Shown here: positions 57,516 through 64,000 of the stretch, one piece after another
How positions within the stretch are numbered: the first letter of the stretch is position 1
How the letters are laid out: each line of letters starts with the position of its first letter
NCBI RefSeq assembly: GCF_000739455.1
Contig: NZ_CP009211.1
Span: 695,660 to 759,659, forward strand
Source: Corynebacterium imitans
GTDB taxonomy: Bacteria; Actinomycetota; Actinomycetes; Mycobacteriales; Mycobacteriaceae
Length of the DNA: 64,000 nucleotides
Direction: 5' to 3'
The notes under the pieces: generated by a model
Database searches by the model: none
What the model was told of the DNA's origin: nothing
Seen by the model: only the letters and a program-made list of their open reading frames with translations
Position numbers and translations under genes: made by a program

Positions 57516-58280
57516 ATGAACCCAAGAATTCCTGTTAACGCATTCGGTCTCTTGCTGCGCGCCCTTATCGCTATGGGCGTGCTCCTGGGCGCAAACTTCG
57601 CTCGGGTCCCGCTCGCCCCATACGTAGATGAGACACTCCTGTTCTGCCTCACACCCGTCCTGGTGGTCGCGTTCGTCGTCGTGTGGGTGCGCTACGTTGA
57701 GCGCTCCAGCATCAATTGGCGCGGGGCCTGGGGTCTTGTCGGCGGCACGCTCGTGGTGGCCGTGCCGATGCTCGTGGGGTGGGCAGTGCTCGCAGCGATC
57801 CTCGGACCCGGGCAAGTGGTGCAGGAGGCAGCCGAGGCCGGCGACTACCCGCTGGTCGCAATCATCGCTTGGATCCTTGTGCGCGCATACTTGCTGCAAG
57901 GTATCCCCGAGGAGCTGCTCTACCGCGGCTGGCTGTTCGATCTCACGCGGCACCGAGAAACTCTCACCATTGTCTGGACGACTGCCGCCTTCACGTTGAT
58001 TCACCTGACTTCTTCCGGCGGGCAACAAAGCGCGCTGGACCACCTCGTCTACCTGGCGATGCCCTTCGGGATGTCCATCCTGGGCGCGGCGCTGGTCTAC
58101 CGCTTTGGCAGCTTCTGGTGGGCTGCAGGCTCGCACGGCGGGATGCACCTCATGCTTGCGGTACTGAGCTTGGCCTATCCGATTGAGCTGGGCAACGTTG
58201 CGTGGGTCGTGCTCGGCCTGGCGCAGGCGTTGGCCGGGGTGCTGGTGCTCTGGCGTCGAAAAGCAAAAGCACGCGATTAG
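57516..58280 (+). CDS. CPBP-family intramembrane metalloprotease
   Basis: A 254-residue protein with about eight helices and the CPBP/Abi signatures GIPEELLYRGWLFDLTRHR (EExxxR) and FTLIHLTS (FxxxH), plus a third GSFWWAAGSHGGMHLML (H). The family includes Rce1-like prenyl proteases and bacteriocin self-immunity proteins; the target is unknown. The ATG at 57516 lies 8 nt after TAAAGT (57502-57507). It is divergent from the sensor kinase gene. Confidence 0.87.
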   Translation: MNPRIPVNAFGLLLRALIAMGVLLGANFARVPLAPYVDETLLFCLTPVLVVAFVVVWVRYVERSSINWRGAWGLVGGTLVVAVPMLVGWAVLAAILGPGQVVQEAAEAGDYPLVAIIAWILVRAYLLQGIPEELLYRGWLFDLTRHRETLTIVWTTAAFTLIHLTSSGGQQSALDHLVYLAMPFGMSILGAALVYRFGSFWWAAGSHGGMHLMLAVLSLAYPIELGNVAWVVLGLAQALAGVLVLWRRKAKARD

Positions 58281-58421
58281 GAAAAAGAGCCTCGGGGAAG
58301 TATAATTCTGCAGGTTGTTCAGCAATCGCTGTGCACTTGACCATTTTCGCACCCAACTCAGGCACGATCCCTTGAGAAAAGGGAACCGACCTGAAGTTCA
58401 ATCCTGAGGGAGACGAAGCAT

Positions 58422-58694
58422 ATGAAGAAGGATATTCACCCGGATTACCACCCGGTGATTTTCCAGGACGCGAACACGGGCCACAAGTTCCTGACGCGCT
58501 CCACCAAGACCTCCGACCGCACCGATACCTGGGAAGACGGCAACGAGTACCCGCTCATCGTCGTCGATGTGACCGCCGAGTCCCACCCGTTCTGGACCGG
58601 CGCACAGCGTCTCATGGACACCGCTGGCCGCGTTGAGAAGTTCAACCAGCGCTTCGGTGGCATGGCTCGCCGCAAGAAGAAGACCGCTAAGTAA
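58422..58694 (+). CDS. rpmE2: 50S ribosomal protein L31 type B
   Basis: A 90-residue type B L31: [58 protein letters not shown] and [10 protein letters not shown]. No cysteines, i.e. the zinc-independent paralogue type. GAGGGAGAC precedes the ATG. rpmF follows after 23 nt. Confidence 0.96.
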   Translation: MKKDIHPDYHPVIFQDANTGHKFLTRSTKTSDRTDTWEDGNEYPLIVVDVTAESHPFWTGAQRLMDTAGRVEKFNQRFGGMARRKKKTAK

Positions 58695-58717
58695 GGCGTA
58701 GAAGGAGGAATTGAGAA

Positions 58718-58891
58718 ATGGCTACACCGAAGTTTAAGAAGTCCCGCGCCAACACCCGTATGCGCCGTTCGCAGTGGAAGGCTGACAATGCCCAGCTGCA
58801 GGTTGTCAAGATCGACGGCCAGGAAGTGCGCATCCCGCGTCGTCTGGTCAAGGCTGCTCAGGCTGGCCTGATCGACGTCGAGCAGTTCTAG
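58718..58891 (+). CDS. rpmF: 50S ribosomal protein L32
   Basis: A 57-residue L32: [20 protein letters not shown] ... [21 protein letters not shown]. It lacks the CxxC pairs of zinc-binding L32. A very strong GAAGGAGGAA lies 8 nt before the ATG. Co-transcribed with rpmE2; a terminator follows. Homologue by position: Rv0979A. Confidence 0.95.
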   Translation: MATPKFKKSRANTRMRRSQWKADNAQLQVVKIDGQEVRIPRRLVKAAQAGLIDVEQF

Positions 58892-58925
58892 TGAGTGTTC
58901 GCGTTGTTGCTTAAGTAAGCACGCG

Positions 58926-58961
58926 AAAAGGCCGGATTCCGCTCTCGGGATCCGGCCTTTT
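58926..58961 (+). terminator. Terminator of rpmE2-rpmF
   Basis: AAAAGGCCGGAT (58926-58937) pairs perfectly with ATCCGGCCTTTT (58950-58961), then GTGATG. Confidence 0.92.
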
Positions 58962-58994
58962 GTGATGTTGTGTACGAGAAGATAACTGATAGGC

Positions 58995-59000
58995 CATAAT
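58995..59000 (+). promoter_or_regulatory. Leaderless -10 box of the mprA-like gene
   Basis: CATAAT ends 6 nt before the ATG at 59007. There is no ribosome binding site between them. Confidence 0.6.
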
Positions 59001-59006
59001 AGATAC

Positions 59007-59705
59007 ATGAAAATTTTAGTGGCTGACGACGAGCAGGCCGTCCGCGATTCGCTCAAGCGCTCTCTCCGCTTCAACGGGTACGAGGTGTGCCTGGCCCAAG
59101 ATGGGGAAGAGGCCTTGGACATGATCCGCACCGAGGAGCCGGATCTGACCATCCTCGACGTGATGATGCCCAAGCTCGACGGTCTCGGCGTGTGCCGTAC
59201 GCTGCGCTCTTCCGGGTACGACCGGCCGGTGCTCATGCTCACCGCGCGCGACGGCGTCTCTGACAGGGTCGCCGGCCTAGACGCGGGCGCGGACGATTAC
59301 CTGCCTAAGCCTTTTGCGCTCGAGGAGTTGCTCGCGCGAGTGCGCTCGCTGCTGCGTCGCGCCCGGGCGGACTCGATTGACGAGAATTCGCATGAGTCTT
59401 CGTCGTTGAAGTTCGAGGACCTCACGTTGAACCCGGAAACGCGCGATGTGACTCGCGGGACCCGGACGATTTCGCTCACCCGCACCGAGTTCGCGCTGCT
59501 GCACCTGCTGATGCAGAACCCGCGCCGCGTGCTGTCGCGTCAGACCATTCTGGAGGAGGTGTGGGGCTACGATTTCCCCACCTCGGGCAATGCGCTTGAG
59601 GTCTACATCGGCTACCTGCGCCGCAAGACCGAGGCTGCAGGCGAGGCCCGTCTGATCCACACCGTGCGTGGCGTCGGCTACGTGCTGCGGGAGACTGCCC
59701 CGTGA
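59007..59705 (+). CDS. mprA: OmpR/PhoB-family response regulator, MprA-like
   Basis: A 232-residue regulator: receiver with [12 protein letters not shown], phospho-acceptor Asp51 ([14 protein letters not shown]), MLTARDG and [17 protein letters not shown]. The winged-helix DNA-binding domain carries [34 protein letters not shown] and [12 protein letters not shown]. With the kinase and HtrA downstream it matches Rv0981-Rv0983 (MprA-MprB-PepD), a membrane-stress circuit, and the CgtSR2-type pair in C. glutamicum. Confidence 0.93.
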   Translation: MKILVADDEQAVRDSLKRSLRFNGYEVCLAQDGEEALDMIRTEEPDLTILDVMMPKLDGLGVCRTLRSSGYDRPVLMLTARDGVSDRVAGLDAGADDYLPKPFALEELLARVRSLLRRARADSIDENSHESSSLKFEDLTLNPETRDVTRGTRTISLTRTEFALLHLLMQNPRRVLSRQTILEEVWGYDFPTSGNALEVYIGYLRRKTEAAGEARLIHTVRGVGYVLRETAP

Positions 59706-61165
59706 TCCTGCGGCAATCCGCCGAGACCTTTCAGCGCGACCAGGACGCCTGGCAGCTTACTCCTGAGGAGATGCAGCCGACGCAGTTTAAGAATTCGCGC
59801 TTTCTAGGTCTCGGCCTTTCGTTGCGCCAACAGCTGGTGGTGCTCACCGGCGTGATGGTGGCTTTTGCGGTGCTGGTCACCGCGATGGTCAGTTATTGGG
59901 CTGCCACGACTGCGATTACTAACTCCATGGACAATGACTTGAGCTCGAAGGCTTATGCCATTGCCCGGGAGGCGGAGAAGAGTTCAGAGGCTGACCTCGA
60001 AGCGGAGATCGCGCAGTTCAAGAAGTACAACCCGGGGATCAAGGCCGCCGTCTCTCCGGCGGGCTCCAACAAGTACTTCGGCGACGCCGTCCCGGTCGGT
60101 GGTACCTTCCACTCGCAGAAGGAAGGCGAGCAGATTTCCACCCGCACCGCGGGCGGGGAGCGCATCTTGGTGCTGCGTTCGGAACGTGGAGCATCCGTTG
60201 CACTTGCCGAGCAGGTCGACCCCTCGAGGCGTCTGCAGGGCAGCTCCGGTGCGGCCCTGCTCGTGATCCTGGCCTTGGGGGCCGCGATGGCGTGGGCGGT
60301 GTCCACGATTGTGGCTGCGGCAGCACTCTACCCGCTGCGGCGGCTGCACCGCGCGGTGGATGAGGTCACTCGGACCGAGGAGCTGAAGCCACTGCCGGTG
60401 GAGGGCGATGACGAGCTGGCAAAGATCAGCCGTTCCTTCAACGAGATGATGCGTACCCTGCAGGATTCACGCACGCGTCAGACGCAGCTCGTTGCCGATG
60501 CGGGCCATGAGCTGAAGACTCCGCTGACGTCGATGCGCACGAACATCGAGCTGTTCATGATGATGTACAAATCCGGGCACCAGGACATGATCTCCCAGGA
60601 GGAGCGCGACAACCTCGAGCACGACGTGCTCGCGCAGATGGAGGAGATGTCCACGCTCATCGGCGACCTGGTTGACCTGGCGCGCGAGGACTCCCCGAAC
60701 ACCGAGTTTGTGGACCTGCGCTTGGACGCCATCTTGGAGGAAGCCCTGGACCGAGTGCGCCGCCGTCGTCCCGATGTGACCTTCCAGTTCCATGCGGACC
60801 CGTGGATCATGAAGGGCGACCACTTTGCCATGGGGCGCGCGCCGATCAACCTGATCGATAATGCCGCGAAGTGGTCACCGCAGGGCGGCACCGTGCGTAT
60901 CTCCCTGAAGGCCGCGACCACCAAGGCTGTGCTGATCGTGGACGACTCCGGCCCGGGCATTGCCCCGCGTGAGCGCGACCGCGTCTTCGAGCGCTTCTAC
61001 CGTGCCCCGGAGTCGCGCGCGATGCCGGGCTCCGGCCTGGGACTCGCGATTGTGAAGCAGGTGCTTGATCGCCACGGCGCGCAGATCTTCGTGGAAGAGT
61101 CCGACGACGGCGGCACGCGTATGCGCGTGGTCTTCCCGGGCCGCCGCCCTGAAGAGGGCGAGTAG
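59702..61165 (+). CDS. mprB: Sensor histidine kinase, MprB-like
   Basis: A 487-residue kinase: TM1 (about 45-67), an extracytoplasmic sensor (about 68-183), TM2 (about 184-206), a HAMP domain, the phospho-acceptor [16 protein letters not shown] (His269), N box [16 protein letters not shown]1 [22 protein letters not shown] and G2 [17 protein letters not shown]. The GTG overlaps the mprA stop (GTGA), giving strict coupling. Confidence 0.93.
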   Translation: MILRQSAETFQRDQDAWQLTPEEMQPTQFKNSRFLGLGLSLRQQLVVLTGVMVAFAVLVTAMVSYWAATTAITNSMDNDLSSKAYAIAREAEKSSEADLEAEIAQFKKYNPGIKAAVSPAGSNKYFGDAVPVGGTFHSQKEGEQISTRTAGGERILVLRSERGASVALAEQVDPSRRLQGSSGAALLVILALGAAMAWAVSTIVAAAALYPLRRLHRAVDEVTRTEELKPLPVEGDDELAKISRSFNEMMRTLQDSRTRQTQLVADAGHELKTPLTSMRTNIELFMMMYKSGHQDMISQEERDNLEHDVLAQMEEMSTLIGDLVDLAREDSPNTEFVDLRLDAILEEALDRVRRRRPDVTFQFHADPWIMKGDHFAMGRAPINLIDNAAKWSPQGGTVRISLKAATTKAVLIVDDSGPGIAPRERDRVFERFYRAPESRAMPGSGLGLAIVKQVLDRHGAQIFVEESDDGGTRMRVVFPGRRPEEGE

Positions 61166-61258
61166 GGCACTTCCCCCAGTGCATCGCACACAGGAAGTGC
61201 TCAGGAAGCGGTACGTTGGGTAGTGCCGTGCCTCAAGTCGGCGCGCAGAGCGGTCCCG

Positions 61259-61264
61259 CATAAT
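61259..61264 (+). promoter_or_regulatory. Leaderless -10 box of the htrA-like gene
   Basis: CATAAT ends 7 nt before the ATG at 61272, pointing to an htrA transcript separate from mprAB. The ATG at 61263 overlaps the box itself and is unlikely to be used. Confidence 0.55.
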
Positions 61265-61271
61265 GGAGCAC

Positions 61272-62486
61272 ATGACTTTTCCGGAGGAACCGCGCAACCC
61301 AGAAGGCGCGAACCACACCCAGCAGGCCGTTTACCACGTTGCGAACCCGCCGCACCAGGCGTCATCCGGGAAGCGCTTCGGCCCGGGTGCGATGATCGCC
61401 ACGGCCCTGGTTGCGTCGCTGATCGCCGGCGGTGGGGCGGGGTATGTCGCCGGGAGCCGTGGGGCGGAGCAGTCGGGTGAGACCTACAATGCGCTCGAGG
61501 CACAGCCACCAGAGTCGGCAGAGTCGGCAAGCGAGCCTGAGGGCGAGAAACCGCAGGCACCGAAAGGCTCGGTGGAGGACGTGGCCGCACAGGTGCTTCC
61601 CGGGGTCGTCTCGATCATGGTGCAGACCCCGCGCGGGGGTGCGGAGGGCTCCGGTTCGATCATCTCCTCGGACGGCTATGTGCTGACGAACCACCACGTC
61701 ATCGGGGACGCGCAGAGCCCGCAGGCGCGCATCCAGGTCACGCTGAATGACGGCACGCGGCACGACGCGACCTACGTGGCCAGCGACGTGAACACGGACG
61801 TCGGAGTGCTCAAGATTGAAAACGTGAGCAACCTGCCCACGATGAAGTTTGGCAACTCCGACCAGCTCGCCGTGGGCCAGGAGGTCGTCGCCGTCGGCTC
61901 GCCGCTTGGCCTGTCCGCGACGGTGACCAGCGGTATCGTCTCCGCCCTGAACCGCCCGGTGCGCGCGAGCCAGGGCGGCGGCGAAAGCTCGCTCATGGAC
62001 GGCATCCAAACCGACGCGGCGATCAACCCGGGCAACTCCGGCGGTCCGCTGGTGGACATGCAGGGCAACCTCATCGGCATGAACTCGGTGATCGCCTCGC
62101 TGTCGGCGGGCTCCTACGGCGGGCAGCAGGGGGGTTCGATCGGCTTGGGCTTTGCCATTCCCTCGAATTTTGCCAAGCGCGTCGCCCAGCAGCTTATCGA
62201 CGACGGCGTGGCCACCCAGCCCATGCTCGGGGTCAGAGTCAGCGCGCTTGACGACGGCACCGAGGGCGCCCGGGTCGCCGCCGTCGAACCCGGCAGCCCT
62301 GCGGAGCAGGCCGGACTGCACGCCGGTGACGTGATTGTGAAGCTCAACGACCGGCTCATCGACTCGGCAGATGCGCTGATCGCCGCGACGCGCTCGCACG
62401 ACTTCGGCGAGACCGTCACCCTGCAGGTGGAGCGCCCGGGGGAGGAGGATCCCGTTTCCGTAGATGTGACGCTCAGTTCCGAGTAA
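61272..62486 (+). CDS. htrA: HtrA/DegP-family serine protease (PepD-like)
   Basis: A 404-residue membrane-anchored protease. A cytoplasmic tail (about 1-36), one transmembrane helix (about 37-60) and an acidic linker lead to a trypsin-like domain with the triad His142 (LTNHHVIG), Asp176 (NTDVGVLKI) and Ser256 (NPGNSGGPL). A C-terminal PDZ domain follows (LGVRVSALDDG...AGLHAGDVIVKLNDR). It degrades or refolds misfolded exported proteins; in mycobacteria it is controlled by MprAB. The position after mprB agrees. Confidence 0.94.
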   Translation: MTFPEEPRNPEGANHTQQAVYHVANPPHQASSGKRFGPGAMIATALVASLIAGGGAGYVAGSRGAEQSGETYNALEAQPPESAESASEPEGEKPQAPKGSVEDVAAQVLPGVVSIMVQTPRGGAEGSGSIISSDGYVLTNHHVIGDAQSPQARIQVTLNDGTRHDATYVASDVNTDVGVLKIENVSNLPTMKFGNSDQLAVGQEVVAVGSPLGLSATVTSGIVSALNRPVRASQGGGESSLMDGIQTDAAINPGNSGGPLVDMQGNLIGMNSVIASLSAGSYGGQQGGSIGLGFAIPSNFAKRVAQQLIDDGVATQPMLGVRVSALDDGTEGARVAAVEPGSPAEQAGLHAGDVIVKLNDRLIDSADALIAATRSHDFGETVTLQVERPGEEDPVSVDVTLSSE

Positions 62487-62552
62487 GTTAAGGGCTACAT
62501 CATGGGCAAAAATTCCGGCGCTTGCCGGTAAGGGACGTCGAGGAAGAAGGTT

Positions 62553-63143
62553 ATGGCAGAGACAATGGGGACGACGGGGACCACGAAGACACTGGATGCG
62601 TTTGACGGCGCGGAACCGGACGAGACGTTCCTGCGCGCCGTGGAGCTCGAGCAGTCCACTCCGGCGCAGACCCGTGCGATCGTAGTGCTCGTGGGGGATC
62701 ACCGCTACGAGTCGCCGGGGGACAATACCGACAAGATGGTCGCCGAGCTGCTGGGGGAGTACGGCTACCACGTTGATGGCGTCGTGCGGACCAAATCGAA
62801 GAAGTCGGAGATCCGCAAGGTGATCGAGACCGGCGTGGTCGGCGGCGTCGACCTGGTGCTCACGCTCGGCGGCACCGGCGTGGGCCCGCGCGATAAGACG
62901 CCGGAGGCCACCCGCACCGTGATTGACAAGATGGTGCCGGGCGTAGCGCAGGCCATCCGCTCCTCGGGGCAGTCCTGCGGCGCGGTGGATGCGGCGACCT
63001 CGCGCGGCATTTGCGGCGTCTCCGGCTCGACCGTGGTGGTGAACCTCGCACCGAGCCGCCAGGCCATCCGGGACGGCGTTGCCACGGTTGCCCCGCTGGT
63101 GGAGCACCTCATCGGCGAGCTCAACAGCTACACGGTGCAATAG
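62553..63143 (+). CDS. Molybdenum-cofactor protein of the MogA/MoaB family
   Basis: A 196-residue protein with a divergent 35-residue N-terminus and a MoCF-biosynthesis domain: AIVVLVGDHRYESPGDNTDKMVAELL, LVLTLGGTGVGPRDKTPEAT (the GGTG nucleotide site) and VSGSTVVVNLAPSRQAIRDGVATV. Family members adenylylate molybdopterin. No moaA, moeA or molybdate genes are near; the position matches Rv0984 (moaB2). A weak GAGGAAGAAG site precedes the ATG. Confidence 0.9.
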   Translation: MAETMGTTGTTKTLDAFDGAEPDETFLRAVELEQSTPAQTRAIVVLVGDHRYESPGDNTDKMVAELLGEYGYHVDGVVRTKSKKSEIRKVIETGVVGGVDLVLTLGGTGVGPRDKTPEATRTVIDKMVPGVAQAIRSSGQSCGAVDAATSRGICGVSGSTVVVNLAPSRQAIRDGVATVAPLVEHLIGELNSYTVQ

Positions 63144-63145
63144 GT

Positions 63146-63346
63146 ATGGCACGGCAGCGCCGCAGGGTACGCCGCGTCGCGGACGTGGACTACGACCGCA
63201 CCGCAGACGCGCCGACGGGCACCTTCGTGGGAGAGAGCAACGACTCGGACGGTCTGCGCGAGGTTGCGTTGGAAGAAGACGCGGAGCCGGAGCTGACCGG
63301 CCGGGCCTTCTACGAAAACGAACGCCCGCCGCACCACGGTGAGTAG
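63146..63346 (+). CDS. Small acidic protein, unknown function
   Basis: A 66-residue protein: basic start MARQRRRVRRV, then acidic (DVDYDRTADAP, ESNDSDGLREVALEEDAEPEL) and no hydrophobic helix. It begins 2 nt after the mog/moaB stop with no room for a separate promoter, so it depends on coupling. Its end lies in a terminator hairpin. I do not recognise the family. Confidence 0.6.
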   Translation: MARQRRRVRRVADVDYDRTADAPTGTFVGESNDSDGLREVALEEDAEPELTGRAFYENERPPHHGE

Positions 63347-63361
63347 GTGCGAGCGGGCGTT
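63321..63361. terminator. Convergent-end hairpin between the small gene and mscL
   Basis: AACGCCCGC (63321-63329) pairs with GCGGGCGTT (63353-63361), with GCACC/GGTGC extending the stem inward. It overlaps the 3' end of the small gene and lies 18 nt beyond the mscL stop. T-tracts are short on both sides. Confidence 0.6.
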
Positions 63362-63378
63362 ACGAGCAGCTGGAAAAG

Positions 63379-63834
63379 CTACTTGGTTTCTGGGCTCTCG
63401 CCGGTTGCCGGCGGGGTGGAGCTGCCAGCCTGCTGCGGGGTCTGGCCCGCGAGCATGTCGCGGATCTCGGTGAGCAGCTCGGTCTCGGTCGGTGCCGGGG
63501 TGTCCTCGGAGATACCGCGGTGACGCTTCTGCATCTCGTCGAGCTTGTTCATCGGAGCGACGATGAAGAAGTAGACCACTGCCGCGATGAGCAGGAAGTT
63601 GATGATCGCGGAGACCAGCATGCCCAGGTCGAGCGCGGTCTCGGGGCGGCCCGGGATAACCGGGATCTTCCAGCCTTCGCCGACTTCGGCGTCGCCGAAG
63701 ATGTTCAGCAGCGGGGTGATGATCGCGTCAGAGAACGCGGTGACCACAGCGGTGAACGCGGCACCGATGACCACACCGACAGCCAGGTCGATGACGTTGC
63801 CGCGCAGAATAAAGTCGCGGAAGCCCTTGAGCAT
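63379..63834 (-). CDS. mscL: Large-conductance mechanosensitive channel
   Basis: A 151-residue MscL: MLKGFRDFILRGNVIDLAVGVVIGAAFTAVVTAFSDAIITPLL (N-terminal helix and TM1 pore), a periplasmic loop, TM2 MLVSAIINFLLIAAVVYFFIVAPMNKL and a cytoplasmic bundle helix (ETELLTEIRDML) with a Pro/Ser/Thr tail. It opens under membrane tension to release osmolytes. The ATG at 63834 has AGGAG 8 nt upstream; the GTG at 63843 would be inside that site. Homologue by position: Rv0985c. Confidence 0.96.
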   Translation of the reverse strand: MLKGFRDFILRGNVIDLAVGVVIGAAFTAVVTAFSDAIITPLLNIFGDAEVGEGWKIPVIPGRPETALDLGMLVSAIINFLLIAAVVYFFIVAPMNKLDEMQKRHRGISEDTPAPTETELLTEIRDMLAGQTPQQAGSSTPPATGESPETK

Positions 63835-63924
63835 GGAAAACACTCCTTGTTTGAGTCATGGGGGAAAGTCACCATGGTGGCGAAGTTGCGCGATCATCCA
63901 TGGCAAATGTCAAGAGTACGGAGT

Positions 63925-64000
63925 CTATGCCGAAGTTGCATCCGGAGTCAAAACCACCGCGAGCGGCTCGGTCAACGACGACGCCGCCACGGCCGCCGCC
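63925..64000 (-). CDS. C-terminal end of a gene running out of the window
   Basis: An open minus-strand frame enters at 64000 and ends with TAG at 63927-63925, reading ...AASSLTEPLAVVLTPDATSA. The Val/Leu-rich beta strand and Pro/Asp turn just before the end recall SAF-domain proteins, one of which follows mscL in C. glutamicum as I remember it. Only 24 residues are visible, so the product is a guess. 63844-63924 is the mscL upstream region with no gene. Confidence 0.4.
   Translation of the reverse strand, partial: AAAVAASSLTEPLAVVLTPDATSA

Overview
The window is a high-GC actinobacterial chromosome segment, almost certainly from a Corynebacterium. The evidence is a resuscitation-promoting factor (Rpf), the nitrogen regulator AmtR, the acetate/pyruvate carrier pair MctB-MctC, mycoredoxin, SepH, DUF3239 and DUF2771 proteins, and a gene order that matches what I recall of C. 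glutamicum (gltA-fkpA-mctBC; mrx1-folA-thyA-cysQ-lhr; purN-purH-amtR-rpsR-rpsN-rpmG-rpmB; rpmE-rpmF-mprAB-htrA-mog-mscL) and of M. tuberculosis Rv0861c to Rv0985c. The species cannot be named from the sequence alone.

Layout. 1-1.1 kb is the 3' end of an rRNA operon (23S tail, 5S, strong terminator), followed by a duplicated structured repeat. 1.6-13.4 kb holds DNA repair and envelope genes: an XPB-like helicase, a fused FAD/Fe-S dehydrogenase, a helicase-associated protein, Rpf and CspB divergent around a GlxR-like palindrome, and conserved DUF proteins. 13.5-24 kb is metabolism: purine permease, rRNA methyltransferase, sepH and serC, citrate synthase, FKBP, aldo/keto reductase and MctBC.

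24.1-29.2 kb is the accessory part of the window. It holds a PAQR protein, a Tat-exported glycoside-hydrolase-like protein, a DUF3558 lipoprotein, and a 589-residue Gly/Ala-rich protein that looks like a type VII (ESX) secretion substrate. Two families of palindromic repeats surround it, one of them with an exact 69-bp period. A tRNA-Arg(CCU) gene closes this stretch.

29.3-49.5 kb is conserved core: redox and folate genes, lhr and nei, pgi, chorismate mutase, pcrA, two M23 peptidases, purN and purH. 49.6-52.7 kb is a four-gene envelope cluster with two paralogous beta-lactamase-fold proteins on either side of two single-pass membrane proteins. 52.7-64 kb is core again: AmtR, a zinc-ligand-free set of ribosomal proteins, two two-component systems, HtrA, a Mog/MoaB-type protein, MscL, and the tail of one more gene.

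Two features recur. At least a dozen genes have a TANNNT or CATAAT box only 6-8 nt before the start codon and no Shine-Dalgarno, which suggests leaderless transcripts. Several convergent pairs overlap by their stop codons. Start codons were chosen on Shine-Dalgarno or leaderless-promoter evidence and often lie downstream of the longest open frame.
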